From Cryobacterium adonitolivorans (GTDB lineage: Bacteria > Actinomycetota > Actinomycetes > Actinomycetales > Microbacteriaceae): a DNA stretch of 64,000 nucleotides. Of the stretch, positions 19,524-28,004 are shown piece after piece. The stretch is from the NCBI RefSeq assembly GCF_004402695.1, contig NZ_SOFL01000022.1, positions 366 through 64,365 of the forward strand, in the 5' to 3' direction. Positions within the stretch are counted from its first letter, which is position 1, and the number at the start of each line of letters is the position of its first letter. The translations under genes and the position numbers were made by a program. The notes below the pieces were generated by a model. That model did no database searches. It had not been told where the DNA came from and was given only the letters and a program-made list of their open reading frames with translations.

Positions 19524-19847
19524 GTGACGTATGTCATCGCCTTGCCCTGCGTGGACGTCAAGGACCGCGCCTGCGTCGACGAATGCCCCGTCGACTGCAT
19601 TTACGAGGGCGAGCGTTCCCTCTATATCCACCCCGACGAGTGCGTCGACTGTGGTGCCTGCGAACCGGTCTGCCCGGTCGAGGCCATCTACTACGAAGAC
19701 GACCTGCCAGAACAGTGGGCCGACTATTACAAGGCCAACGTCGAGTTCTTCGACGACATCGGCTCGCCAGGTGGCGCCGCCAAGGTCGGCGTCATCGCCA
19801 AGGACCACCCGGTGATCTCGGTGCTCCCGCCCCAGGTCCAGCACTAA
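19524..19847 (+). CDS. fdxA: Ferredoxin, 7Fe type (FdxA/FdxC)
   Basis: Encodes 107 aa. The N-terminal [17 protein letters not shown] and the second motif [12 protein letters not shown] are the cluster ligands of the 3Fe-4S/4Fe-4S ferredoxins, followed by the conserved [20 protein letters not shown] tail. It acts as a soluble electron carrier. The start is GTG 19524, with gaaggga upstream and the usual TYVIALPC beginning. It precedes dapC with a 3-nt gap, an arrangement conserved in actinobacteria. Confidence 0.95.
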   Translation: MTYVIALPCVDVKDRACVDECPVDCIYEGERSLYIHPDECVDCGACEPVCPVEAIYYEDDLPEQWADYYKANVEFFDDIGSPGGAAKVGVIAKDHPVISVLPPQVQH

Positions 19848-19850
19848 AAG

Positions 19851-20963
19851 GTGCTCAAGCCGCTACCTGACTACCCGTGGGACCAGATGCTGCCGTTCGC
19901 GCAGCAGGCCAGGACCCACGCTGACGGCATCGTCGATCTCTCCATCGGATCTCCGGTCGACCCCACCCCGCCCGTCGTGCAGGCCGCCCTGGCCGCCGCG
20001 ACGGATGCGCACGCCTACCCGCAGACCACCGGCACTCCGGCGTTGCAGCACGCCATCATCGACTGGTACGCCCGCCGCCGCGGTGTCACCGGGCTGACGG
20101 TGGAGAATGTGCTGCCCACCATCGGCTCGAAGGAGCTGGTGGCCCTGCTGCCGTTCATGATCGGCATCGGCGAGGGCGACACCATCGTGCACCCGCGGGC
20201 CGCGTATCCCACCTATGCGATCGGCGCGGCCATGGCCGGTGCGGATGCGTTCCCCTCCGATGATCCCGCCGACTGGCCAGAGACGACCAGGCTGGTCTGG
20301 CTGAACAGCCCAGGCAACCCCGACGGGCGGGTGCTGTCGGTCGAGGCGCTCCGCGCCGCCGTGACGCGCGCCCGCGAGCTGGGCGCCGTGATCGTCAACG
20401 ACGAGTGTTACGCCGAGCTCGGCTGGGCCGCGCCGTGGGACTCCGAGCCGATCCCGAGCATCCTCGACCCCCGCGTCACCGACGGTGACACGGACAACGT
20501 CGTGGCGATCTACTCGCTGAGCAAACAATCCAACATGGCCGGCTACCGCGGCGCGTTCGCCGCCGGTAGCGCCACGGTGCTCGGCCGTCTGCTCACCGTG
20601 CGCAAGCACGCCGGCCTGATGCTGCCCGCCCCGCTGCAGGCCGCCATGATCGCCGCCCTGGGCGACGACGAGCACGTGAGGGTGCAGCGCGAGCGGTACC
20701 GATCCCGCCGGGAGGTGCTGCTGCCGGCGCTGGTCGCCGCGGGTTTCCGCATCGACAATAGCGAGGCCGGCCTCTACCTCTGGGCGACCGCCGGCGTCGA
20801 CGCCTGGGACTCGATCCGGCAGCTCGCCGAGCTCGGCATCCTGGCCGGGCCCGGCCCGTTCTACGGCGACTTCTACCCCCGGCACGTGCGGTTCTCGCTC
20901 ACCGCCAACGACGAACGCATCAACGCCGCCGCCGCCCGGCTGCGGGCATTCGCCACGGCCTGA
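19851..20963 (+). CDS. dapC: Succinyldiaminopimelate transaminase DapC
   Basis: Encodes 370 aa, a class I/II PLP aminotransferase that makes N-succinyl-LL-diaminopimelate in the succinylase route to lysine and peptidoglycan. Visible features: LPDYPWDQMLPFAQQA, the substrate-site SIGSPVDPTPP, LNSPGNPDGRV, NDECYAELGW, and the PLP lysine in YSLSKQSNMAGYRGAF. GTG 19851 begins 3 nt after fdxA. The other succinylase genes dapD and dapE are about 2-4 kb to the right. Confidence 0.94.
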   Translation: MLKPLPDYPWDQMLPFAQQARTHADGIVDLSIGSPVDPTPPVVQAALAAATDAHAYPQTTGTPALQHAIIDWYARRRGVTGLTVENVLPTIGSKELVALLPFMIGIGEGDTIVHPRAAYPTYAIGAAMAGADAFPSDDPADWPETTRLVWLNSPGNPDGRVLSVEALRAAVTRARELGAVIVNDECYAELGWAAPWDSEPIPSILDPRVTDGDTDNVVAIYSLSKQSNMAGYRGAFAAGSATVLGRLLTVRKHAGLMLPAPLQAAMIAALGDDEHVRVQRERYRSRREVLLPALVAAGFRIDNSEAGLYLWATAGVDAWDSIRQLAELGILAGPGPFYGDFYPRHVRFSLTANDERINAAAARLRAFATA

Positions 20964-21006
20964 ACACGCGCTTGGGTCCAGGGCTGGACACGAGCGTCGG
21001 CCTGCC

Positions 21007-21012
21007 TAGGCT
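21007..21012 (+). promoter_or_regulatory. -10 box TAGGCT, 6 nt before ATG (leaderless candidate)
   Basis: TAGGCT then ggggcc then the ATG at 21019. Spacing predicts transcription starting at the start codon itself. Confidence 0.5.
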
Positions 21013-21018
21013 GGGGCC

Positions 21019-21450
21019 ATGGCTGACACTGCGAATCCGGTCGACGACAGCGCTCCACTCGACGACAGCGCTCCGCTCGACGACAGCGCTCCGCTCGACG
21101 ACAGCGCTCCGCTCGACAACAGCTATGGGGTGAGCGTCGGGGCGCTGTACGCGCTCGTGTCCGAACTGCCCGTTCATCCGCCCGTGACGCGGGGGAAGAT
21201 GTTCAACGGTCACGGCGTGAAGGTGCACCAGAAGGTCTTCGCGTTCATCGGCCGCAACGGTGACCTCGTCGCCAAGGTCCCGGAATCACGGGTGCGGGAG
21301 TTGGTGTCCCAGCACACCGGCGGGCCCGTCGTGATGGGCCGGCGCACGATGCGCCAGTGGGTGCGGCTGCCAGCCGAGGTTGGGGTGGGCGCCTGGAGCG
21401 CGGTGCTCGACGAGGCCTACCGTTTCGGCCTGACCCGCCCGACCCACTGA
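21019..21450 (+). CDS. TfoX N-terminal-domain-like protein with N-terminal hexapeptide repeats
   Basis: Encodes 143 aa. The first 35 residues are a low-complexity acidic stretch with four DDSAPL hexapeptides encoded by 18-bp tandem repeats. The rest (about residues 36-143) resembles the TfoX N-terminal/MmcQ-like fold: RGKMFNGHGVKVHQKVFAFI, then LVAKVPESRVRELV and a C-terminal WVRLPAEVGVGAWSAVLDEA. Members are small proteins of unclear role in actinobacteria, so I give no function. Possibly leaderless (TAGGCT 6 nt upstream). It stands alone between dapC and gltA. Confidence 0.7.
   Translation: MADTANPVDDSAPLDDSAPLDDSAPLDDSAPLDNSYGVSVGALYALVSELPVHPPVTRGKMFNGHGVKVHQKVFAFIGRNGDLVAKVPESRVRELVSQHTGGPVVMGRRTMRQWVRLPAEVGVGAWSAVLDEAYRFGLTRPTH
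21043..21123 (+). repeat. 18-bp tandem repeat, four full copies plus a half copy, coding
   Basis: Units gacgacagcgctccgctc at 21043, 21061, 21079 and 21097, then a partial gacaacagc; the first copy differs by one base. Encodes DDSAPL repeated in frame at the N-terminus of the TfoX-like protein. Near-identity at the DNA level points to recent slippage, so copy number probably varies between strains. Confidence 0.92.
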
Positions 21451-21712
21451 GCAGAAGGTCAGGTCGGCGGACATCGGGGTCCTTCGGCCCTGGTGGTTTC
21501 CGGGGCGGCGGTGGCCGGGAAACAGGGTGCTGGAACCGAGGAGCCGGCTGTGGCCAAGGGCCAATGGACTCTGGTCGATATTGGCGGATGCAACAGTATG
21601 CCCCTCGGCGGAATAGGCTGTAAGCGGGTTATCGTTGCCAAGCACCACGAGCGTGCTGCGGCGGACCACCACAGACCAACAGCCGCAAGGCTTTGAAATC
21701 CAGGGAGGCGCC
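21451..21712 (+). other. Intergenic region before gltA
   Basis: 262 nt with no supported gene. It must hold the gltA promoter; TAGGCT (21614-21619) and TATCGT (21630-21635) are possible -10 boxes but neither has a clear -35. A good ribosome site (gggagg) lies at its right end. Confidence 0.4.
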
Positions 21713-23053
21713 GTGAGCGACGTCGCGCAGCGAACACCATCCAATGAGTCGCAGTTCATCGATCGGCCCGTACCGAGTGCGCCGGTGGCCACTCTGACCT
21801 ACCCGGGGGGCACGGCGCAGTTCCCGATCCTGGGCAGCACCGACGGCCCGTCCAGCATTGACATCGCGACGCTGACCAAGCAGACCGGCTACACCACCTT
21901 CGATTCCGGATTCGTGAACACGGCGGCGACGAAGTCAGCCATCACGTACATCGACGGTGAGCACGGGATCCTGCGTTACCGGGGCTACCCGATCGAGCAG
22001 ATCGCCCAGAACTCCAGCTTCCTCGAGACCGCATGGCTGCTGATCTACGGCGAACTGCCCAGCGCAAGCGAACTGAGCGGGTTCGACACCCGCATCCGTC
22101 GCCACACCCTGCTGCACGAAGACCTGCGCCGCTTCTACGACGCGCTGCCGCACAACGCGCACCCGATGTCGGTGCTCTCGGCCGGCGTGTCGGCGCTGTC
22201 GACCTACTATCAGGACTCCCTGGACCCCAAGGATCCCGAGCAGGTCGAGCTGTCCATGATCCGGCTGCTCGCGAAGCTGCCGGTGATGGCCGCCTACGCA
22301 CACAAGAAGAGCATCGGCCACGCGTTCCTGTACCCGGACAACTCGCTGAGCTTTGTGGACAACTTCATCAAGCTCAACTTCGGCACCCTCGCCGAGCCGT
22401 ACGTGGTGAACCCCGTCGTGAGCAAGGCGCTCGAACGCCTGCTGATGCTGCACGAAGACCACGAGCAGAACGCGTCCACCTCGGCCGTGCGCCTGGTCGG
22501 TTCCACCGAGGCCAACCTGTTCGCCTCCGTCTCCGGAGGCATCAACGCCCTCTCCGGCCCGCTGCACGGCGGTGCCAACGAGGCCGTGCTCACCATGCTC
22601 CACGAGATCAAGGCCTCGGGTGAGGGCGTGCAGAAGTACGTCGAGCGCGTCAAAAACAAGGAAGCCGGCGTGCGCCTGATGGGCTTCGGCCATCGGGTCT
22701 ACAAGAACTACGACCCGCGCGCCAAGCTGGTCAAGGAGAGCGCTGACGCCGTGCTCGAAGCCCTCGGCGTGAAGGACGATCTGCTTGACATCGCCAAGGA
22801 ACTCGAGTTCATCGCCCTGAACGACGACTACTTCAAGGAGCGCAAGCTCTACCCCAACGTGGACTTCTACACTGGCGTGATCTACAAGGCGATGGGCTTC
22901 CCGCCGCGCATGTTCACGGTGCTGTTCGCCATCGGCCGGCTGCCGGGCTGGATCGCGCACTGGCGTGAGATGAATCAGGACCCGACCACCAAGATCGGCC
23001 GCCCGCAGCAGCTGTACACGGGTTCGGTCGCCCGCGACTACCCGGTCGCCTAG
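21713..23053 (+). CDS. gltA: Citrate synthase (type II)
   Basis: Encodes 446 aa. Condenses acetyl-CoA and oxaloacetate at the entry of the TCA cycle. The type II architecture is clear: an N-terminal beta domain (ATLTYPGGTAQFPILGSTDG), YIDGEHGILRYRGYPIEQ, NALSGPLHGGANEAVLTML with the catalytic His, and GFGHRVYKNYDPRAKLVKE with the second active-site His. GTG 21713 is chosen for the gggagg site 6 nt upstream; an in-frame upstream extension has none. It ends at a palindromic repeat shared with the convergent dapD. Confidence 0.96.
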   Translation: MSDVAQRTPSNESQFIDRPVPSAPVATLTYPGGTAQFPILGSTDGPSSIDIATLTKQTGYTTFDSGFVNTAATKSAITYIDGEHGILRYRGYPIEQIAQNSSFLETAWLLIYGELPSASELSGFDTRIRRHTLLHEDLRRFYDALPHNAHPMSVLSAGVSALSTYYQDSLDPKDPEQVELSMIRLLAKLPVMAAYAHKKSIGHAFLYPDNSLSFVDNFIKLNFGTLAEPYVVNPVVSKALERLLMLHEDHEQNASTSAVRLVGSTEANLFASVSGGINALSGPLHGGANEAVLTMLHEIKASGEGVQKYVERVKNKEAGVRLMGFGHRVYKNYDPRAKLVKESADAVLEALGVKDDLLDIAKELEFIALNDDYFKERKLYPNVDFYTGVIYKAMGFPPRMFTVLFAIGRLPGWIAHWREMNQDPTTKIGRPQQLYTGSVARDYPVA

Positions 23054-23056
23054 GCT

Positions 23057-23117
23057 CGCGAACTGTGAGAAAAGCCCCCTCCCGGCGTCCGGGAAGGGGC
23101 TTTTCTCACAGCTCGGG
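23057..23117. repeat. Palindromic intergenic repeat, copy 4 (bidirectional terminator-like)
   Basis: Left arm 23057-23078 (cgcgaactgtgagaaaagcc then cc) and right arm 23096-23115 (ggggcttttctcacagctcg) with a loop that is itself self-complementary (cccgg-cgt-ccggg). It occupies the whole gap between the convergent ends of gltA (23053) and dapD (23123). Confidence 0.85.
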
Positions 23118-23122
23118 GCCAA

Positions 23123-24106
23123 TTACGCGTGCAGCACTGCGTTCAGGACGATGCCGGCCGTGCGGGGGAGCACCTCGACCGCTCCGGTGAGGGAATTGCG
23201 GCGGAAGAGCAGGTTCGGCACGCCGGAGAGGTCCTTGGCCTTGGCCGTGCGAGGGGCGCCGTCCGCCGTGCGCGCGGCATCCAGCAGCACCACCTTGGTG
23301 CCGGCGGTGACGTACAGGCCCGCCTCAACGACGGAGTCGTCGCCGATCGAGATGCCGATGCCCGAGTTGGCGCCGAGCAGGGCCCGCTGCCCGATGGTGA
23401 CCCGCTGGGTGCCGCCGCCGGAGAGCGTGCCCATGATGGATGCGCCACCGCCGATGTCGGCGCCGTCACCCACCACGACGCCCTGTGACACCCGGCCCTC
23501 GACCATCGAGACGCCCAGGGTGCCGGCGTTGAAGTTCACGAAGCCCTCGTGCATGACGGTGGTGCCGGGGGACAGGTAGGCGCCCAGGCGCACCCTGGAC
23601 GCGTCGGCGATGCGCACCCGCTCTGGCGAGACGTAGTTGAGCAGCGGCGGGAACTTGTCCAGACCAGTGGCGGCGATGCCGTGGCGCTGCAACGACGGCC
23701 GCAGGCGGTCGAAGTCGGCGGGCAGCACCGGGCCGGCGTTGGTCCAGACCACGTTGGGCAGGTGGCCGAAGATGCCGTCGAGGTTGAGGGTGTTCGGCTT
23801 GACCAGCAGGTGGGAGAGCAGGTGCAGGCGCAGGTAGGCATCCGAGGTGCTCGCCGGGGGCGCCTGCAGGTCGATCTCCACGGTGACGGCCTCGAGGCGC
23901 ACGTTGCGGCGGGCGTCGGGCCCCGCGGCCTCCTCCAGCTCGGTGGGCACGATCCACCGGTCGCGGTCGGCGGGCAGCGCGCCCAGCTTCGGCGCCGGGA
24001 ACCAGGTGTCGAGCACCGTGCCGTCACCGGCGATAGTGGCCAGGCCATACCCCCAGGCGTTCGTGGTGGAGTCTGACTTTTCTGCGGGGGGAGGGGCGGT
24101 GACCAT
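23123..24106 (-). CDS. dapD: 2,3,4,5-tetrahydropyridine-2,6-dicarboxylate N-succinyltransferase
   Basis: Encodes 327 aa of the actinobacterial DapD type. It succinylates tetrahydrodipicolinate using succinyl-CoA in lysine/DAP synthesis. The N-terminal [20 protein letters not shown] is diagnostic, and the C-terminal half is a left-handed beta helix of hexapeptide repeats ([40 protein letters not shown]). ATG 24106 lies only 31 nt from the divergent dapE, and a TAATCT box 6 nt upstream suggests leaderless transcription. Confidence 0.95.
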   Translation of the reverse strand: MVTAPPPAEKSDSTTNAWGYGLATIAGDGTVLDTWFPAPKLGALPADRDRWIVPTELEEAAGPDARRNVRLEAVTVEIDLQAPPASTSDAYLRLHLLSHLLVKPNTLNLDGIFGHLPNVVWTNAGPVLPADFDRLRPSLQRHGIAATGLDKFPPLLNYVSPERVRIADASRVRLGAYLSPGTTVMHEGFVNFNAGTLGVSMVEGRVSQGVVVGDGADIGGGASIMGTLSGGGTQRVTIGQRALLGANSGIGISIGDDSVVEAGLYVTAGTKVVLLDAARTADGAPRTAKAKDLSGVPNLLFRRNSLTGAVEVLPRTAGIVLNAVLHA

Positions 24107-24112
24107 GGCTCT

Positions 24113-24118
24113 AGATTA
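24113..24118 (-). promoter_or_regulatory. -10 box TAATCT of dapD, 6 nt before ATG (leaderless candidate)
   Basis: Read on the minus strand: TAATCT, agagcc, then ATG 24106. Mirror image of the dapE box 7 nt further right. Confidence 0.5.
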
Positions 24119-24125
24119 GTAGCCG

Positions 24126-24131
24126 TAGATT
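24126..24131 (+). promoter_or_regulatory. -10 box TAGATT of dapE, 6 nt before GTG (leaderless candidate)
   Basis: TAGATT, aggaga, then GTG 24138. The aggag in the spacer is too close to the GTG to act as a normal ribosome site, which favours a leaderless transcript. Confidence 0.5.
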
Positions 24132-24137
24132 AGGAGA

Positions 24138-25250
24138 GTGCCCTCAGACCGAACCGTAGACCCGTCCGTTCCCGCCCTCGACCTGACCACGTCGTCGATC
24201 GAGCTGACCCGCGCCCTCTGCGATGCCGAGTCGGTGTCCGGCAACGAGACACCGCTCGCTGACGCGATCGAGGCCGCCCTGGCCGGCTCCGCACACCTGG
24301 AGGTCATCCGCGACGGTGACACCATCGTGGCCCGCACCAACCTGGGCCGCGCCCAGCGCGTGGTGATCGCCGGACACATCGACACCGTGCCGCTGAACGA
24401 CAACCTGCCCACCCGGTTCGAGACCGTCGACGACGTCGACTACCTCTGGGGCCGCGGCACCGTGGACATGAAGGCCGGTGTTGCCGTGCAGCTCAAGCTG
24501 GCCGCCGAGCTCACCGACACCAGCGTCGACCTGACCTGGATGTGGTACGACCACGAAGAGGTCAACGCCGATCTCAACGGCCTGGGCCGGCTGGCAGCGA
24601 ATCGTCCCGACCTGTTCGAGGGCGACTTCGCCATCCTCGGCGAACCGAGCAACAGCCAGGTCGAGGGCGGCTGCAACGGCAACGTGCGCATCGAGGTGCG
24701 CACCTTCGGCAGGCGGGCACACTCCGCCCGCGCCTGGGTGGGCGAGAACGCTATCCACAAGGCCGCCCCGATCCTCGACATCCTCGCCGGCTACACGCCG
24801 CGTGAGGTGGAGGTGGAGGGCCTGGTCTACCGTGAGGGCCTGAACGCCGTGGGGATCAGCGGCGGCATCGCCGGCAACGTCATCCCCGACGAGTGCATGG
24901 TGCACGTGAACTACAGGTTCGCGCCCAGCCGCACGGCCGCCGAGGCCGTTGCCCACCTGGAGGAGCTGTTCGCCGGCTTCGACATCACCGTGGTCGACCT
25001 CGCCGAGGGCGCCCGCCCCGGCCTGGACGCCCCGCTTGCCCTGAAGTTCCTCGAGGCCGTGGGCGCGGAACCGCGCCCCAAGTACGGCTGGACCGACGTC
25101 GCCAGGTTCTCGGCCCTGGGCATCCCGGCCGTGAACTACGGTCCCGGCGACCCGCTCAAGGCGCACGCAGACGACGAGCGGGTGGCGCTGACCCAGATCA
25201 CCGACTGCGAGGACGCCCTGCGCGCCTGGCTGACCGCGCCCATCGGCTGA
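24138..25250 (+). CDS. dapE: Succinyl-diaminopimelate desuccinylase
   Basis: Encodes 370 aa of the M20 metallopeptidase family. It removes succinate from N-succinyl-LL-DAP. Metal-site motifs are visible: GHIDTVPLNDN, WGRGTVDMKAG, YDHEEVNADLNGLG, and LGEPSNSQVEGGCNG; the dimerisation domain includes RRAHSARAWVGENAIHKA. GTG 24138 sits directly after a TAGATT box. It is divergent from dapD and followed, after 2 nt, by a membrane mannosyltransferase-like gene. Confidence 0.95.
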   Translation: MPSDRTVDPSVPALDLTTSSIELTRALCDAESVSGNETPLADAIEAALAGSAHLEVIRDGDTIVARTNLGRAQRVVIAGHIDTVPLNDNLPTRFETVDDVDYLWGRGTVDMKAGVAVQLKLAAELTDTSVDLTWMWYDHEEVNADLNGLGRLAANRPDLFEGDFAILGEPSNSQVEGGCNGNVRIEVRTFGRRAHSARAWVGENAIHKAAPILDILAGYTPREVEVEGLVYREGLNAVGISGGIAGNVIPDECMVHVNYRFAPSRTAAEAVAHLEELFAGFDITVVDLAEGARPGLDAPLALKFLEAVGAEPRPKYGWTDVARFSALGIPAVNYGPGDPLKAHADDERVALTQITDCEDALRAWLTAPIG

Positions 25251-25252
25251 CC

Positions 25253-26494
25253 GTGACGCCGACCCGCTCACCGGCCCGGCCGGTCCGCCGAGGTCTCGCC
25301 GGCGCCCTGCCGGCCCGGTGGCGGGCCCGGTACCGGCTGGTGCCGTGGTGGCTGAAGGTTCTCGCCATCTGGCTGGTGTCCCGGGTGGTGACCACCTCGC
25401 TGGTATTGGTGCTGGCGAGCGTGCAGGGTCAGAACGCCTGGACTCAGGCCCGGCCCGATTATGCGGCGTTCGCCACCATGTGGGACGGCCTCTGGTACAA
25501 CATCGTCGGCGTCGGCGGCTACCCGTCGGCGCTGCCGCTCACCGCGGACGGCCACGTCGGCGAGAACGCCTGGGCCTTTATGCCGGGCTACCCGGTGGTG
25601 GTGCGCCTGCTCACAGTGCTCACGGGGGCGCCCTGGGCGCCGGTGGCGGTGTTCGTGTCGGTGGTCTGCAGTCTCGGCACCGCGTTGCTCTTCTTCCGGC
25701 TGATGCGGCGGGTGCAGCCGCAGTCGACGGCGCTGTTCTCGGTGGTGCTGTTCTGCGTCGCCCCGCTGTCACCGCTGCTGCAGTTCGGCTACGCCGAGTC
25801 GATGCAGCTTCTGCTGCTCACCCTGGCGCTGCTGCTCGTGCTGGAACGGCGCTACCTGGTGCTGGTACCCGTGATCGCCGTGATGGCCCTGACCCGGCCC
25901 AGCGGGCTGGCGTTCGCCCTGTTCCTAGCCCTGCACGTCGGCTACCGCTGGTACAGCCGCACCCGCGACCCGTTCCCGGTGCGCGAAGCGGCCACCGCGT
26001 CATCCGTGGCCGTCTTCAGTGGGGTGATGGGCCTGGCCTGGCCGGGGATCGCCTGGCTGGTGACGGGGTCGATCACCGCCTACACCGACACCGAACTGTC
26101 CTGGCGGTCGGCGTACATCGGCTACCGGGAGCTGGTGCCGTTCGCGGCCTGGTTCCAGAGCGGGGTCTGGTGGCTCGGGGCGCCGCTGGGCATCATCGCC
26201 GTGCTCGCGCTGATCATCGCCTTCACGCTGATGATGTTCTCGCCGGCGGTGAAGAGCCTCGGTGTGGACCTGCGGCTCTGGGTGGTCTCGTACGCGCTCT
26301 ACCTGCTGGCGGTGTTCTTTCCGCAATCGAGTGTGTTCAGGTTGCTGATGCCGATGTTCCCGTTGGTAGGCGCGCTCGCCCGGCCGCGCAACGTCGTGTA
26401 CCGCGTTGTGGTCACACTGGGGCTGATCTGCGGCCAGTGGGGCTGGCTTTTGCTCTGCTGGGGCGTGGACGGAGCGGATTGGACACCGCCCTAA
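25253..26494 (+). CDS. PIG-V-like membrane mannosyltransferase
   Basis: Encodes 413 aa with about nine hydrophobic segments and a basic N-terminus (RSPARPVRRG). After the first helix, TMWDGLWYNIVGVGGYPSAL carries the WDGxWY motif of GT-C-fold glycosyltransferases of the PIG-V family, and AWAFMPGYPVVVRLL follows. Such enzymes use polyprenyl-phospho-mannose on the outer face of the membrane. GTG 25253 is 2 nt after the dapE stop, so the two are co-transcribed, although no functional link is evident. Acceptor unknown. Confidence 0.8.
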   Translation: MTPTRSPARPVRRGLAGALPARWRARYRLVPWWLKVLAIWLVSRVVTTSLVLVLASVQGQNAWTQARPDYAAFATMWDGLWYNIVGVGGYPSALPLTADGHVGENAWAFMPGYPVVVRLLTVLTGAPWAPVAVFVSVVCSLGTALLFFRLMRRVQPQSTALFSVVLFCVAPLSPLLQFGYAESMQLLLLTLALLLVLERRYLVLVPVIAVMALTRPSGLAFALFLALHVGYRWYSRTRDPFPVREAATASSVAVFSGVMGLAWPGIAWLVTGSITAYTDTELSWRSAYIGYRELVPFAAWFQSGVWWLGAPLGIIAVLALIIAFTLMMFSPAVKSLGVDLRLWVVSYALYLLAVFFPQSSVFRLLMPMFPLVGALARPRNVVYRVVVTLGLICGQWGWLLLCWGVDGADWTPP

Positions 26495-26524
26495 TTACTG
26501 TCTGACGGCCGAATGGTCGATAAT
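26495..26524 (+). promoter_or_regulatory. Possible promoter of the DUF3117 gene
   Basis: TTACTG (26495-26500), 18-nt spacer, GATAAT (26519-26524). The start would be near 26531, about 26 nt before the ATG. Confidence 0.45.
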
Positions 26525-26556
26525 AGGAGTACAGACTACGAATGGAAGGGGAGTTC

Positions 26557-26733
26557 ATGGCGGCCATGAAGCCACGGACCGGAGACGGACCAATGGAGGC
26601 TGTAAAGGAGGGGCGCCTGATCATCGTGCGTGTACCGCTCGAAGGTGGGGGTCGGCTCGTCGTCTCTGTGAACGACGCAGAAGCCAAGGAGCTTCACGAT
26701 GCGCTCGCCGGTGTAGTCGCCCCGGCCGTGTAG
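26557..26733 (+). CDS. DUF3117 domain protein
   Basis: Encodes 58 aa. The sequence MAAMKPRTGDGPMEAVKEGR followed by IIVRVPLEGGGRLVVSV is the signature of DUF3117, a very short protein family conserved in nearly all actinobacteria, with no known function. The ATG at 26557 matches the conserved family start and has aaggggag upstream; an in-frame ATG at 26542 would add five residues. It ends before a terminator hairpin shared with the convergent O-methyltransferase gene. Confidence 0.9.
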   Translation: MAAMKPRTGDGPMEAVKEGRLIIVRVPLEGGGRLVVSVNDAEAKELHDALAGVVAPAV

Positions 26734-26760
26734 CAATTCTGTAAGACGAGTCTTTAAGCT

Positions 26761-26792
26761 GATCGGCTGTGTGGTTCTCCGCACAGCCGATC
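26761..26792. terminator. Bidirectional terminator hairpin
   Basis: gatcggctgtg (26761-26771), 10-nt loop, cacagccgatc (26782-26792): a perfect 11-bp stem between the convergent DUF3117 and O-methyltransferase genes. Confidence 0.75.
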
Positions 26793-26842
26793 GCTGTATC
26801 CGCGGGCCGTCAACGCAGACCCGCGGACCCCGGTGGGAACGG

Positions 26843-27475
26843 TCAGGCGCGCAGCTTCGTGATCTGCAGCAGGCCGTCGCCGACGGGGGAGAGCGCGCTG
26901 ATGACGGCCTTTGACGTGGCGATCTCGTTGAGCAGGGTGCGGAAGCCGGTGGCAACGTCGTCGCGCTGCACGGGGTCGGCCACGCGGCCGCGCCAGAGCG
27001 CGTGCGCCACCAGGACCGTGCCGCCTGGCCGAGCCAGGCGCAGGCCGTGCTCGACGTACTCGATGACCGACTGCGGGTCGGCATCCACGAACACGATGTC
27101 GTAGGAATTCTCGTTCATGCGCGGCAGCACCTCGGCGGCGCGACCGGTGATGAGGCGCACCCGGTTGGTGGGGATGCCCGCCTCGTGGAAGTTGGCCTTG
27201 GCGTGCTGCAGGTGATCGACCTCGATGTCGATCGACGTGAGGGTGGCGCCGGGGGCGCCCGTGAGCAGCCAGATGCCGGACACGCCGGCTCCGGTGCCGA
27301 CCTCGAGGATGCTGCGGGCGCCGGTCGCTGCGGCGATCACGGCAGACTGAGCGCCCACCGAGGGGGCGATGGCGTCGATGCCGAGCTCGAGGGACTGCTG
27401 CCGGGCTCGTGCCAGGGCGTCGCTCTCCACCACCGAGTCGTCGGCGAATTTCCAATTCAGATCTTTGTCAGACAT
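26843..27475 (-). CDS. O-methyltransferase (family 3, SAM-dependent)
   Basis: Encodes 210 aa. The Rossmann-like motif I is ARSILEVGTGAGVSGIWLL and a later motif is YDIVFVDADPQSVIEYVEHG, typical of the catechol/caffeoyl-CoA O-methyltransferase family (Rv1220c-like in mycobacteria). Substrate unknown. ATG 27475 has ggag at a good distance; a longer frame to 27607 would overlap tatB. It diverges from tatB. Confidence 0.9.
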   Translation of the reverse strand: MSDKDLNWKFADDSVVESDALARARQQSLELGIDAIAPSVGAQSAVIAAATGARSILEVGTGAGVSGIWLLTGAPGATLTSIDIEVDHLQHAKANFHEAGIPTNRVRLITGRAAEVLPRMNENSYDIVFVDADPQSVIEYVEHGLRLARPGGTVLVAHALWRGRVADPVQRDDVATGFRTLLNEIATSKAVISALSPVGDGLLQITKLRA

Positions 27476-27551
27476 TCCGCAACTCCAGTAGATGATTAGG
27501 TCAAGACTACGGCCGTGCAGCCCGTGGTTCGGGGATGCCTCGCCGGGGGGA

Positions 27552-27557
27552 TATTCT
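27552..27557 (+). promoter_or_regulatory. -10 box TATTCT of tatB, 6 nt before ATG (leaderless candidate)
   Basis: TATTCT, gagggc, ATG 27564. The gaggg could also be read as a ribosome site, so a leadered start cannot be excluded. Confidence 0.45.
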
Positions 27558-27563
27558 GAGGGC

Positions 27564-27947
27564 ATGTTCGGTCTGACGTTCGAGAAACTCCTGCTCATTG
27601 GGATCATCGCCGTCTTCCTGCTCGGACCCGAGAAGTTGCCGCACTACGCGGCCCAACTCGGCCGGCTGGTGCGCCAGCTTCGCGACATGGCCAACGGCGC
27701 CAAGGACCGCATGAAAGACGAGATGGGCCCGGAATTCGACGACGTCGACTGGAAGAAACTCGACCCGCGACAGTATGACCCGCGCCGGATCATCCGGGAA
27801 GCCCTCATCGAAGACGAGCCGGTGAAGGGCCAGTCCGCCGTCGTCGGCCGCACCGGCCCGGACCCGGACGGCGCCTATTCGCAGCGCAAGCGTGCCCGCG
27901 AGGGCGCCTTGACCGGACCCGCGCCGTTCGACTCCGAGGCCACCTAG
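27564..27947 (+). CDS. tatB: Sec-independent protein translocase subunit TatB
   Basis: Encodes 127 aa. An N-terminal helix with the Tat hallmark (FGLTFEKLLLIGIIAVFLLG then PEKLP) is followed by an amphipathic helix (HYAAQLGRLVRQLRDMANGA) and a charged, disordered tail. TatB works with TatC in recognising twin-arginine substrates, such as EfeB in this window. The longer tail and PEKLP distinguish it from TatA. tatA and tatC are not in the window. Confidence 0.92.
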   Translation: MFGLTFEKLLLIGIIAVFLLGPEKLPHYAAQLGRLVRQLRDMANGAKDRMKDEMGPEFDDVDWKKLDPRQYDPRRIIREALIEDEPVKGQSAVVGRTGPDPDGAYSQRKRAREGALTGPAPFDSEAT

Positions 27948-27953
27948 CCTGTT

Positions 27954-27991
27954 GCCGAGTTGCCCCACTGTCCCCAGGAGGGCAACTCGGC
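27954..27991. terminator. Bidirectional terminator hairpin
   Basis: gccgagttgccc (27954-27965) and its exact complement gggcaactcggc (27980-27991) with a 14-nt loop, between convergent tatB (27947) and the aldehyde dehydrogenase gene (28005). Confidence 0.75.
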
Positions 27992-28004
27992 GCGGCGGGG
28001 GCGG

